Positions 10,601 through 21,592 of a stretch of DNA of 64,000 nt are shown one piece after another (the first letter of the stretch is position 1; every line of letters begins with the position of its first letter). Origin of the DNA: Tritrichomonas musculus (taxonomy: Eukaryota; Parabasalia; Tritrichomonadida; Tritrichomonadidae); the NCBI GenBank assembly GCA_039105265.1, contig JAPFFF010000021.1, forward strand, positions 496,001 to 560,000. The letters are read 5' to 3'. The notes under the pieces are model-generated. The model was given only the letters and a program-made list of their open reading frames with translations. It did not search any database and had not been told where the DNA came from. The translations under genes and the position numbers were made by a program.

Positions 10601-13600
10601 ATTCATTCAATCACTTTCATTCATTCAATCATTTCATTCATTCAATCACTTTCATTCATTCAATTACTTTCATTCATTCAATCATTTCATTCATTCAATC
10701 ACTTTTACTCATTCAATCATTTCATTCATTCAATCATTTCATTCACTCAATCACTTTCATTCATTCAATTACTTTCATTCATTCAATCATTTCATTCATT
10801 CAATTACTTTCATTCATTCAATCATTTCATTCATTCAATCACTTTCATTCATTCAATCACTTTCATTCATTCAATCACTTTTACTCATTCAATCACTTTC
10901 ATTCATTCAATCACTTTCATTCATTCAATCACTTTCATTCATTCAATCACTTTCATTCATTCAATCACTTTCATTCATTCAATCACTTTCATTCATTCAA
11001 TCACTTTCATTCATTCAATCACTTTCATTCATTCAATCACTTTCATTCATTCAATTACTTTTACTCATTCAATCATTTCATTCATTCAATCATTTCATTC
11101 ATTCAATCACTTTCATTCATTCAATTACTTTTACTCATTCAATCATTTCATTCACTCAATCACTTTCATTCATTCAATTACTTTCATTCATTCAATCATT
11201 TCATTCATTCAATTACTTTCATTCATTCAATCATTTCATTCATTCAATCACTTTCATTCATTCAATCACTTTCATTCATTCAATCACTTTTACTCATTCA
11301 ATCACTTTCATTCATTCAATCACTTTTACTCATTCAATCACTTTCATTCATTCAATCATTTCATTCATTCAATTACTTTCATTCATTCAATCATTTCATT
11401 CATTCAATTACTTTCATTCATTCAATCATTTCATTCATTCAATCACTTTCATTCATTCAATCACTTTCATTCATTCAATCACTTTTACTCATTCAATCAC
11501 TTTCATTCATTCAATCACTTTCATTCATTCAATCACTTTCATTCATTCAATCATTTCATTCATTCAATCATTTCATTCATTCAATCACTTTCATTCATTC
11601 AATCACTTTCATTCATTCAATCACTTTCATTCATTCAATCACTTTCATTCATTCAATTACTTTTACTCATTCAATCATTTCATTCATTCAATCATTTCAT
11701 TCATTCAATTGCTTTCATTCATTCAATTACTTTCATTCATTCAATCACTTTCATTCATTCAATCACTTTCATTCATTCAATTGCTTTCATTCATTCAATT
11801 ACTTTTACTCATTCAATCATTTCATTCATTCAATCATTTCATTCATTCAATTGCTTTCATTCATTCAATCACTTTTACTCATTCAATCACTTTCATTCAT
11901 TCAATCATTTCATTCATTCAATTACTTTCATTCATTCAATCATTTCATTCATTCAATTACTTTCATTCATTCAATCATTTCATTCATTCAATCACTTTCA
12001 TTCATTCAATCACTTTCATTCATTCAATCACTTTTACTCATTCAATCACTTTCATTCATTCAATCACTTTCATTCATTCAATCACTTTCATTCATTCAAT
12101 CATTTCATTCATTCAATCATTTCATTCATTCAATCACTTTCATTCATTCAATCACTTTCATTCATTCAATCACTTTCATTCATTCAATCACTTTCATTCA
12201 TTCAATTACTTTTACTCATTCAATCATTTCATTCATTCAATCATTTCATTCATTCAATTGCTTTCATTCATTCAATTACTTTCATTCATTCAATCACTTT
12301 CATTCATTCAATCACTTTCATTCATTCAATTACTTTTACTCATTCAATCATTTCATTCATTCAATCATTTCATTCATTCAATTGCTTTCATTCATTCAAT
12401 TACTTTCATTCATTCAATCACTTTCATTCACTCAATCATTTCATTCATTCAATCATTTCATTCACTCAATCACTTTCATTCATTCAATTACTTTCATTCA
12501 TTCAATCATTTCATTCATTCAATCACTTTTACTCATTCAATCATTTCATTCATTCAATCATTTCATTCACTCAATCACTTTCATTCATTCAATTACTTTC
12601 ATTCATTCAATCATTTCATTCATTCAATTACTTTCATTCATTCAATCATTTCATTCATTCAATCACTTTCATTCATTCAATCACTTTCATTCATTCAATC
12701 ACTTTTACTCATTCAATCACTTTCATTCATTCAATCACTTTCATTCATTCAATCACTTTCATTCATTCAATCATTTCATTCATTCAATCATTTCATTCAT
12801 TCAATCACTTTCATTCATTCAATCACTTTCATTCATTCAATCACTTTCATTCATTCAATCACTTTCATTCATTCAATTACTTTTACTCATTCAATCATTT
12901 CATTCATTCAATCATTTCATTCATTCAATCACTTTCATTCATTCAATTACTTTCATTCATTCAATCACTTTCATTCATTCAATCACTTTCATTCATTCAA
13001 TTACTTTTACTCATTCAATCATTTCATTCATTCAATCATTTCATTCATTCAATTGCTTTCATTCATTCAATTACTTTCATTCATTCAATCACTTTCATTC
13101 ATTCAATCATTTCATTCACTCAATCACTTTCATTCATTCAATTACTTTCATTCATTCAATCATTTCATTCATTCAATCACTTTTACTCATTCAATCATTT
13201 CATTCATTCAATCATTTCATTCACTCAATCACTTTCATTCATTCAATTACTTTCATTCATTCAATCATTTCATTCATTCAATTACTTTCATTCATTCAAT
13301 CATTTCATTCATTCAATCACTTTCATTCATTCAATCACTTTCATTCATTCAATCACTTTTACTCATTCAATCACTTTCATTCATTCAATCACTTTCATTC
13401 ATTCAATCACTTTCATTCATTCAATCATTTCATTCATTCAATCATTTCATTCATTCAATCACTTTCATTCATTCAATCACTTTCATTCATTCAATCACTT
13501 TCATTCATTCAATCACTTTCATTCATTCAATTACTTTTACTCATTCAATCATTTCATTCATTCAATCATTTCATTCATTCAATCACTTTCATTCATTCAA

Positions 13601-14275
13601 TTACTTTCATTCATTCAATCACTTTCATTCATTCAATCACTTTCATTCATTCAATTACTTTTACTCATTCAATCATTTCATTCATTCAATCATTTCATTC
13701 ATTCAATTGCTTTCATTCATTCAATTACTTTCATTCATTCAATCACTTTCATTCATTCAATCATTTCATTCACTCAATCACTTTCATTCATTCAATTACT
13801 TTCATTCATTCAATCATTTCATTCATTCAATCACTTTTACTCATTCAATCATTTCATTCATTCAATCATTTCATTCACTCAATCACTTTCATTCATTCAA
13901 TTACTTTCATTCATTCAATCATTTCATTCATTCAATTACTTTCATTCATTCAATCATTTCATTCATTCAATCACTTTCATTCATTCAATCACTTTCATTC
14001 ATTCAATCACTTTTACTCATTCAATCACTTTCATTCATTCAATCACTTTCATTCATTCAATCACTTTCATTCATTCAATCATTTCATTCATTCAATCATT
14101 TCATTCATTCAATCACTTTCATTCATTCAATCACTTTCATTCATTCAATCACTTTCATTCATTCAATCACTTTCATTCATTCAATTACTTTTACTCATTC
14201 AATCATTTCATTCATTCAATCATTTCATTCATTCAATTGCTTTCATTCATTCAATTACTTTCATTCATTCAATTA
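7627..14275 (+). repeat. Left 17/18-bp satellite array (~6.6 kb)
   Basis: The array is uninterrupted tandem copies of an 18-bp unit ACTTTCATTCATTCAATC. Variants are a 17-bp unit ATTTCATTCATTCAATC, an 18-bp ATTTTCATTCATTCAATC and an 18-bp ACTTTTACTCATTCAATC, with point changes (AATTG, CACTC). None of the forward-strand units contains a stop codon in any frame, so very long artificial ORFs (up to 1,989 codons) run through it. The translated product is just HSF/IQS-type repeats and should not be annotated as protein. Higher-order blocks are visible, the clearest in the last 1.9 kb. Confidence 0.95.
12310..14272 (+). repeat. 654-bp higher-order repeat, three tandem copies
   Basis: The variant junction TTTCATTCAC followed by the same series of unit variants occurs at 12561, 13215 and 13869, exactly 654 bp apart. 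The order of variants between these marks appears the same in each copy. The block boundaries given are approximate. This shows amplification of a block of about 37 units in recent steps rather than single-unit slippage. Confidence 0.7.
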
Positions 14276-14580
14276 GAATAGATATTAATGATATCATCCT
14301 TTAGAAACATTAAAATTTTCTCTATTTTTCAGAAGAAATCGGATACCCGATGATAATTATTAACAATATTTGCAATCATATTCAGAATGATTCTTAGTTT
14401 TTGCTTATCATTATTATAATTTTGATCATCAAATAAATTGGTTAAAATTTGAAAGTATTCTTCTGTATTTTTATCTTCTTTTATAAAGGAGAGAATATTG
14501 GCTTGAACCATTCTCATTTTCTGTATATATTTCTTACAATCCATTACGTTTTGCTTTATCAAAACTGAGGGTATATACAA
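14270..14580 (-). pseudogene. N-terminal fragment of a DUF3447/ankyrin-type gene, broken by a stop and the satellite array
   Basis: Reading leftwards from an ATG at 14580 there are 83 codons that match the N-terminal region typical of trichomonad ankyrin proteins: 'KYIQKMRMVQANILSFI', 'YFQILTNLFDDQ', and 'NIVNNYHR'. After 'VSDFF' a TGA interrupts, but the reading frame continues as KIEKILMFLKDDI..NIYSN, the expected continuation of this family, until it meets the satellite at about 14272. The gene is therefore a truncated pseudogene captured inside element C. The intact relative at 41950-43812 has the same order (ISNYHHRSRLFFTKIENIIKHF). Confidence 0.7.
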
Positions 14581-15378
14581 AAAGTTTCAAAGCTCAGAAT
14601 TTTTTTATAGCTTTGAAAATTCAATAGTTTATTTTTTATTCTGATATTTTTTTAAATTTCAATTAATATGAGTGACTGGTTTATAAATCAATTTGATGTT
14701 ACTTTTAGCTTTGTTAAAAAAATTACCAAATACAATGCACATGATTTGTTTCTAATTTTTATATGCTCATTATGTAAATCATTTTATATAACCAAAAAAT
14801 CAGCAAAAAACGCCATTGTAAAGATAAATGTAACATCAAAAGACTTGAAAATAATTTAATGTTAAAATATTTAATGATTTTGCTTTCGGAAAAAAAAATT
14901 TCGTCCAATTTATGAAGAGATCAAAACAAAAATTTCAAGGTTTGGTTATTTCATCATCTAGAACTACAGGGGTTTATTAATTGTGATTATGAAAAATATG
15001 ATCCAGAATATCAATAATTTTTCCTTTGCTTATAGCAAGTGTTGCAGATATATAACGTGCTCGGGCGAATGGAATTCAATTCTATCATTTTCAGCATGAG
15101 TAGTAAGATTAAGGGATGCGATGTATCCTCACTCTGCACGCTTTTAAAACCTTCTAAGACCTCCGAGAACACTTATGGACCTTCCATATATATAGCTTTC
15201 CAACGAGTTTTTAAACGATAGATCGAACTTTAGTGAGTTAATGATATACATGAGATAGTTCCTCAGTAAAGTTCTAGTAACCGATAAAACTACACTGAAA
15301 TCCTGTTTACGATATCTCTATAAATAACCCCAAACACGAATTTAAAAGAATTTTTAATCCAATATTCATAAATAAAAT
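14581..15378. other. Unique interior of element C, no supported gene
   Basis: A 63-codon plus-strand ORF (14668-14859) begins with ATG and encodes a hydrophobic, Lys-rich peptide that I do not recognise. The 15040-15240 stretch has noticeably higher GC than its surroundings but no long ORF. It may be a decayed coding segment. Confidence 0.4.
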
Positions 15379-15770
15379 ATGACTACTGAAATGAGTTTCA
15401 GAGAAATATCTTCTACGAATAGTAAGAACAAGAATACAACAGAGCCAAGTCTAGAAGAGTTGTATACTATAGATGATTTACCATTACTGAAAAGAGCGAT
15501 TACGGAGTTAACTGCCAAATGCGACCATAAAACCTTTAATATTCAGTTATGTCTTAATCTTTATGCTAGTAAATTCAATGCTAGATCCTTTAATGAATAT
15601 TTACCCTAAAAGAATAAACGATTCACGAAACGCAATGGTAAGCTCTGTAATATATCTTGAACAGTACCACGTAAGAATATCGAACCAGAAAAGAGTGATA
15701 CATATAAATCTAGATATTACGATCCAAATACGAAATCATTTAAATATATAGATAAACTTATCGAATAATA
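15379..15770 (+). pseudogene. Fragmented coding remnant next to an orphan transposon end
   Basis: An ATG-started 76-codon ORF (15379-15609) with ordinary protein composition (SFREISSTNSK..., 'LYTIDDLPLLKRAITELTAK') ends at TAA. Two further frames then carry coding-like stretches: 'YPKRINDSRNAMVSS' and, further on, 'SRYYDPNTKSFKYIDKLIE'. The pattern suggests one gene scrambled by frameshifts. About 115 bp downstream lies GTACGCCCTTAA, which matches the inner part of the element A terminus. I infer that this may be the 3' part of a transposon gene from an A-related element. I do not recognise the protein. Confidence 0.35.
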
Positions 15771-15884
15771 TACTAGTACTTCAAGAAATTGTGCTAGGTA
15801 CTAAATCGACACGTGAAAAGGTTAGATCTACCTCGATATCTATCCTGTTTAGTAACCTCAACGATAAAATGGTATTTTTGGAAT

Positions 15885-15896
15885 GTACGCCCTTAA
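15885..15896 (-). repeat. Orphan right end of an element A-type transposon
   Basis: GTACGCCCTTAA is identical to the last 12 bases of element A's right terminus (20503-20514). No matching left end was found between 14276 and 15880, so this is a solitary terminus. Confidence 0.5.
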
Positions 15897-15982
15897 TAAC
15901 TTTTTCATGAGTATATTCCATAAATCCTTTTATTTTAATATATTATTATTACTTTATAAAGCTCGCTGATTTTTAAAATGAG

Positions 15983-16294
15983 TACAGCTGTTTTGGAAAT
16001 AGATTAGAATTTTTTGGACACAAAATAGGAACGAACATTTTCTATTCAATTTAATCATACTTAAAAACAGTTTTAAGAGATAGATTAAAGAAATTTTATA
16101 GTGTTTTAAAACACTATAAATTGGTAAAAGATTGCTAAGATTTTATATTTTTCCTCAACAAAAAAATGGAAAATTGAATGGAAAATAATCATTATCTATT
16201 TTATTTCGAAGGAATTTTTAGCGGTCTTATAAACACATTTAAATCATGCTATTTTATTTCCAAAAAATACTAATCTATTTCCAAAACCGCTGTA
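15983..16294. repeat. ~312-bp foldback (inverted repeat) element
   Basis: The left arm TACAGCTGTTTTGGAAATAG pairs with a right arm ending CCAAAACCGCTGTA (16294). Both arms continue with GATTAG...TTTTTTGG and AAAATAG on the inner side. A small perfect hairpin (GTGTTTTAAAACAC) sits near 16101-16115. It resembles a short MITE inside element C. Confidence 0.6.
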
Positions 16295-16488
16295 TTCATC
16301 AAAAAATTAATATTAGATTTTGTATGTCTGTGAACTTTAAAAATATATATATATAATTGTATGCTTTATGTATTGAGTTTGGTTCTATGAGATTTAGTAT
16401 TCGTTGAGATTAATGCATTCTAAAAATGTCGGTTATGGAGAACCATCTTAAAGCGATTTATTGAATTAAAACGAAAGAAAGAATTAAA

Positions 16489-18082
16489 ATGATTGAATGA
16501 ATGAAATGATTGAATGAATGAAAGTAATTGAATGAATGAAATGATTGAATGAATGAAAGTGATTGAATGAGTAAAAGTGATTGAATGAATGAAATGATTG
16601 AATGAATGAAAGTGATTGAATGAGTAAAAGTGATTGAATGAATGAAAGTGATTGAATGAATGAAAATGATTGAATGAATGAAATGATTGAATGAATGAAA
16701 TGATTGAATGAATGAAATGATTGAATGAGTAAAAGTGATTGAATGAATGAAATGATTGAATGAATGAAATGATTGAATGAGTAAAAGTGATTGAATGAAT
16801 GAAAGTGATTGAATGAATGAAATGATTGAATGAATGAAAGTGATTGAATGAATGAAATGATTGAATGAATGAAAGTAATTGAATGAATGAAATGATTGAA
16901 TGAATGAAATGATTGAATGAGTAAAAGTGATTGAATGAATGAAATGATTGAATGAATGAAATGATTGAATGAGTAAAAGTGATTGAATGAATGAAATGAT
17001 TGAATGAGTAAAAGTGATTGAATGAATGAAATGATTGAATGAATGAAATGATTGAATGAATGAAAGTGATTGAATGAATGAAATGATTGAATGAGTAAAA
17101 GTGATTGAATGAATGAAATGATTGAATGAATGAAATGATTGAATGAATGAAATGATTGAATGAGTAAAAGTGATTGAATGAATGAAAGTGATTGAATGAA
17201 TGAAATGATTGAATGAATGAAAGTGATTGAATGAATGAAAGTGATTGAATGAATGAAAGTGATTGAGTGAATGAAATGATTGAATGAATGAAATGATTGA
17301 ATGAATGAAATGATTGAATGAATGAAATGATTGAATGAGTAAAAGTGATTGAATGAATGAAATGATTGAATGAATGAAATGATTGAATGAATGAAAGTAA
17401 TTGAATGAATGAAAGTGATTGAATGAATGAAAGTGATTGAATGAATGAAATGATTGAATGAATGAAATGATTGAATGAATGAAAGTAATTGAATGAATGA
17501 AATGATTGAATGAATGAAATGATTGAATGAATGAAAGTAATTAAATGAATGAAAGTGATTGAGTGAATGAAATGATTGAATGAATGAAATGATTGAATGA
17601 GTAAAAGTGATTGAATGAATGAAATGATTGAATGAATGAAAGTGATTGAATGAATGAAAGTGATTGAATGAATGAAATGATTGAATGAATGAAAGTGATT
17701 GAATGAATGAAATGATTGAATGAATGAAAGTGATTGAATGAATGAAAGTGATTGAATGAGTAAAAGTGATTGAATGAATGAAATGATTGAATGAATGAAA
17801 TGATTGAATGAATGAAAGTGATTGAATGAATGAAATGATTGAATGAATGAAATGATTGAATGAATGAAAGTGATTGAATGAGTAAAAGTGATTGAATGAA
17901 TGAAATGATTGAATGAATGAAAGTGATTGAATGAATGAAAGTAATTGAATGAATGAAATGATTGAATGAATGAAAGTAATTGAATGAATGAAATGATTGA
18001 ATGAATGAAAATGATTGAATGAATGAAAATGATTGAATGAGTAAAAGTGATTGAATTAAAGCGAATGAAAGAATGAAAGTGA
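16489..18082 (-). repeat. Right 17/18-bp satellite array (~1.6 kb), inverted relative to the left array
   Basis: This array has the same units as the left array but in reverse complement (GATTGAATGAATGAAAGT and the 17-bp form). It forms the inner continuation of the right TIR. It is about four times shorter than its left partner, so the two arms have expanded or contracted independently. Confidence 0.93.
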
Positions 18083-19089
18083 TTACCTAGGGATAATTGA
18101 ATATAATTGATTCAAATAAATTTTTTAATCAATCACATTCTTCTAATCAAATTAAATCTTCTAAATAATCACATTCAAACAATTGCATTTTTTATAAATA
18201 TCGAATTATTATAAACAATCAAGTTCATTCAATCATATTAATTGGATAATTTTCATTAGATTATAATATTTAATCATTTTCATTAAATTACAATAATTTA
18301 TTTCTAAATATTTTTAAAATGTTAAATTTTTCATTAGAAAAAAGCTCAAAAAATTTATAATTTGATGAAAAGAAAAATAAATGAAAAAGAAGAACGTTTA
18401 TTATTCGTTTACAATTTTGCAAAATTATTAAGTTTTTAGACATAAAAAAGAAAATAAAGAAACAATACTACTATATTTTAAAGTTATACTATATATAGTG
18501 TAGATATAACATATTTTTGTCTCTGTTTTTTGAATAATTTTTTGAATATTCGTGAGAATTTTCAAAAATAGAAAGCGAATTACATAGTATTTGTAGTCAT
18601 GAATATATGTAAAAAATGATAAAGAATATTAATTGAAGCAGTAAAACTTGGTACATAAGTAGACCCGTAAAAAAATTGATTATTCGTAATTAGACATCGA
18701 TTTGAAAAACTGGTTTTTAGCTCATGTTGCTGAGAAAAATTAAGTTAAACTTGTTTTTCTACAATAAACCAGCGTTAAATACTTTTTTTCGAATGATTCT
18801 TGGTGAATTAAATTTTAATATGTCGAGCGAGTTGTTTACTTTTGCATAAAAATACTATCATTTGAACGTTCTCCTGTAGCTGATTCGAGATATATTTTTT
18901 TTAGATTTTTCCTGTGTACTTGTTGCAAAAGATAAAAAAATTGATAAAAAAAAATGATACTCATGAAATGTTTTTCTATTAAAATATGATACTAGAATTT
19001 TTTTTTCTATTAAAAAATGATACTTATTTTTTTTTAATTGAAAATTTTGATACTGGCCAGAGAAAAAGTGGAAATTTTGATATAGTCCC
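18083..19089 (-). repeat. Right ~1-kb terminal inverted repeat of element C
   Basis: This is the reverse complement of 6618-7620, ending in the terminal motif and followed directly by the GAATAAAATA target duplication. It contains no ORF. Confidence 0.85.
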
Positions 19090-19099
19090 GAATAAAATA

Positions 19100-20370
19100 T
19101 ATATTAATAATCTTTTATTTCAAGATTTTTTATACAATTAAATGTTTTTTGACACATAGAAATACATTTAGTAATCCATAATTAATATATTTATAAAAAT
19201 AAGTATATTAATTTCAATGAGAATAAATAAAGAATACTCATCGTAGGAATAAAAAGATAATTCAATATATAATATTTCTGAGCAAGTTTATTCAAAAAAA
19301 AATTTGAACTATTTCCAAATAACTTTTTGATATAAAATCTTTATGTTTTGAAAGCTAATAATTTTTATTTCAAAACTTTTTCAATTATTACTTTTTTATT
19401 TTCCAAAAAATTGAATATTTCCGAAACAACTTTTTGTATATATAATATGATTTGGAAATATTAATTTTTTTAAAGAATTAATTATCAATTTTGGCTGAAA
19501 ATACAGAAAAATTAATATTCCAGTTCAATGATTTCGTTTCACTCGAAAAAAACCTATTTTTATATAAACTTTAGTATTGAATTGTTATTTAAAATATGCA
19601 TAATTCTTTTTCAAAATCCACTTATTTCCGCATTTAAAAGATTCAATATCATCTTATACAACTCAATGGACAATAAATTTGCAAATTAAAAATCAAAAAT
19701 TGGAAAAATTAATTATAATTTATTTGAAATATTAAATTTTAATGTAAACGAATAATAAATAATTGTTTTAAACGCATATTTAATTGAATTACTTATTCTT
19801 TTTTTAACAAATGTTTTTTGTTTATCAAAATAATGATCATTTAATAAACAAAAAATACGTTATCTACTTATTAAATAACGTTTTTTTCTTAAAATGCAGA
19901 TACTATATATTTAATGCATATCTTATTTTAAGTTTAATATTTTATCAAAATAATTATTATATATAAATTGAGTATATATATAAGTATTATTATATGATAT
20001 TTTTATAATTACTCTATTTAATAAAAAGATATAAACATATTATTCGAATTCATTTGAGAATAAAAAATAAAAATTGAATAAAAAATTAGGATTTGTATCA
20101 AAAAGTTTGAATTTTTGAATGAAAAACATCTTTTTTATCATATCTTTTTTTTGCTACGATAAATTTATTTTATTACTAATTAACATTTTATTAGAATTGA
20201 AAATTAAAATTATTTATCATATTTAAAAATCACAAATCCAAATTTGATAAAAAGCTCAAATCGGTTCCCCTTTATTTAAAAATTTTTGTTTTTAATTCTC
20301 AAGCTATTTATCGCTATATTTACTGCTTACCAGTAGCATTCCGGTAAACGGTAAAAACTGATCTCGGTAG
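19100..20370. other. Right arm of hAT-like element B
   Basis: The arm is extremely AT-rich and non-coding, and ends with CCGGTAAACGGTAAAAACTG and the CCATCCCTG terminus. No ORF, RNA gene or secondary repeat can be supported in it. Confidence 0.5.
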
Positions 20371-20617
20371 CCATCCCTGATCTATGAATAATAAGCATTT
20401 TATTTCCTCAAAAATATAATTGTTTTTTCGACTTTTTTTACTCCAAAAAAGATCAATAATATTTGAAAAAACTCATTGAATTCTGAGCATTGAATTGGAC
20501 GTACGCCCTTAATATAATACGTATATTAATATTTGAAAAAATAAAAGGAAATTCCGATATGCCATCAAAAATTCAATGTATTGAAATCAATTGTAATATG
20601 TAAATATATATTTTTTA

Positions 20618-20618
<1 letters not shown>

Positions 20619-20653
<35 letters not shown>
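20619..20653. repeat. T-run/A-run palindrome
   Basis: A T-run is followed directly by a long A-run just downstream of the 264-aa gene's stop codon. It could form a hairpin in the 3' region, though slippage alone explains such tracts. Confidence 0.5.
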
Positions 20654-20726
20654 TAGAAAAAGAAAAGATGCTAAAATTGTTATTTTATTAAAAAAGAAAA
20701 GCAAATATAGTTGAAAATGTGTTTTA

Positions 20727-21521
20727 TTAAAAATTGGAATTGTCATCAGATAAATCATTTCTATGCCTTTGCATAATTGTTTGAGCAATTTCTTTGACAA
20801 TTTCGTAGTCTAATGGAACTGTTCTTCCGATTTGGTTAAAATGCTTGTCAATTGCGAAAAAAACGTTGTTCAATGTAAATAATAATACTTCATACCTTTT
20901 CCATATTGTTATGGATGTGAGAGGTCCTGCTTCACTGTTGTTCATATTTGGATTCGCTTCTCCTATCATCAGATCCATTTCCTGGGAACTCGTCTCCATT
21001 TGTGTATATTGAGCTCGTTGTTGGTTAACAGTTTCGTTAACAATATCGTTAACGGTCATCATACCAACTAACGACTCTGATATGGCATCTGAAAGATCCT
21101 GTGGTATCAAAGGTTTGCCTTTCACCAGCCTCTCAAAATTATCTTTATTTATGTAGACGATTAAAAATTCGTGAATTCCATGAAGTATAAAAGCGCTGAA
21201 ATGAACGTTGGATGAAACAAAGCCACTACCTACTTGAATAGTGTCACTTTTTGCAAATAATAAGTATTTACAATTTTTGGCTCTTGGACTATCAAAGAAA
21301 TTGTACCAGGCTTGTATAGTGCTTAAGTTCTGTGCTGAAATGTTCACGGTAGTAGGTTCAATAGTTTCCATGACCACAGGAATTTCTCCAGTTGACTTCT
21401 TCGGTTTTTTCCCTACGGCTGAGTATAGCTTTATGGGTAAATCATGTATCTCTTGAACAGCTTCGGCTGCGACTTCAGGATAAGGCCGCACTTCAAGGCT
21501 CAAAGTAAGTTGTCTGCTCAT
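20727..21521 (-). CDS. Conserved-looking protein of unknown function (264 aa)
   Basis: The protein has ordinary globular composition. It begins MSRQLTLSLEVRPYPEVA, and has beta-like stretches (FILHGIHEFLIVYIN; YLLFAKSDTIQVGSG) and an acidic tail (DLSDDNSNF). There is no signal peptide, membrane segment or recognisable catalytic motif. A TCACTGAATACTTTGCA tract directly upstream of the ATG resembles a trichomonad Inr, which supports this start. The normal codon use and high GC relative to its flanks argue that it is a real gene isolated in repeat-rich DNA. I do not recognise the family. Confidence 0.7.
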   Translation of the reverse strand: MSRQLTLSLEVRPYPEVAAEAVQEIHDLPIKLYSAVGKKPKKSTGEIPVVMETIEPTTVNISAQNLSTIQAWYNFFDSPRAKNCKYLLFAKSDTIQVGSGFVSSNVHFSAFILHGIHEFLIVYINKDNFERLVKGKPLIPQDLSDAISESLVGMMTVNDIVNETVNQQRAQYTQMETSSQEMDLMIGEANPNMNNSEAGPLTSITIWKRYEVLLFTLNNVFFAIDKHFNQIGRTVPLDYEIVKEIAQTIMQRHRNDLSDDNSNF

Positions 21522-21561
21522 TGCAAAGTATTCAGTGAAGTCATCTGTGGTCTTTATTTAC

Positions 21562-21592
<31 letters not shown>

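Larger units (their letters stand above)
6618..19089. mobile_element. 12.5-kb long-TIR MULE/foldback-like element C carrying satellite arrays
   Basis: The left terminus GGGACTATATCAAAATTTCC (6618) is mirrored at 19089. The terminal inverted repeats extend about 1.0 kb in unique sequence (6618-7620 against 18083-19089) with only scattered differences seen by eye, and then continue into oppositely oriented satellite arrays. A perfect 10-bp direct repeat GAATAAAATA flanks the element (6608-6617 and 19090-19099). Long TIRs plus a 9-10 bp duplication fit Mutator-like (MULE) or foldback elements, and MULEs are known in Trichomonas. No transposase is visible in the 2.2-kb unique middle, so this copy is nonautonomous or decayed. 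Confidence 0.75.
6353..20379. mobile_element. hAT-like nonautonomous element B inside element A
   Basis: The termini are CAGGGATGGTTACCG (left) and CGGTAGCCATCCCTG (right), imperfect inverted repeats with the CAGGG/CCCTG ends of hAT elements. The direct repeat ATCTATGAA flanks it exactly (6344-6352 and 20380-20388). hAT elements normally make 8-bp duplications; 9 matching bases are seen here. The subterminal regions carry ACCGGTA/CGGTA motifs. Removing the inner element C leaves about 1.55 kb with no ORF of note. A tract near 6452-6485 (ATAACTATAAATATTGGG) recurs at about 26406-26430. Confidence 0.7.
6113..20514. mobile_element. Outer TTAA-flanked element A (host of nested insertions)
   Basis: The left end is TTAAGGGCGTACGTCC (6113-6128). 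The right end is the exact reverse complement, GGACGTACGCCCTTAA (20499-20514). TTAA at both ends suggests a TTAA or TA target duplication. Without the inner insertions the element is only about 370 bp (6113-6352 plus 20380-20514), so it was a MITE before other elements jumped in. It has no coding capacity of its own. Assignment to a superfamily is open; a TTAA target fits piggyBac-like elements, TA fits Tc1/mariner. Confidence 0.7.

Noticed and set aside
8312..14304. Three overlapping forward ORFs of 817-1,989 codons in the satellite array
   Set aside because: They exist only because the repeat unit has no stop codon; all three frames are open and the product is monotonous.
7627..18082. CRISPR-like array
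   Set aside because: Repeats are contiguous 17/18-bp satellite monomers without unique spacers.
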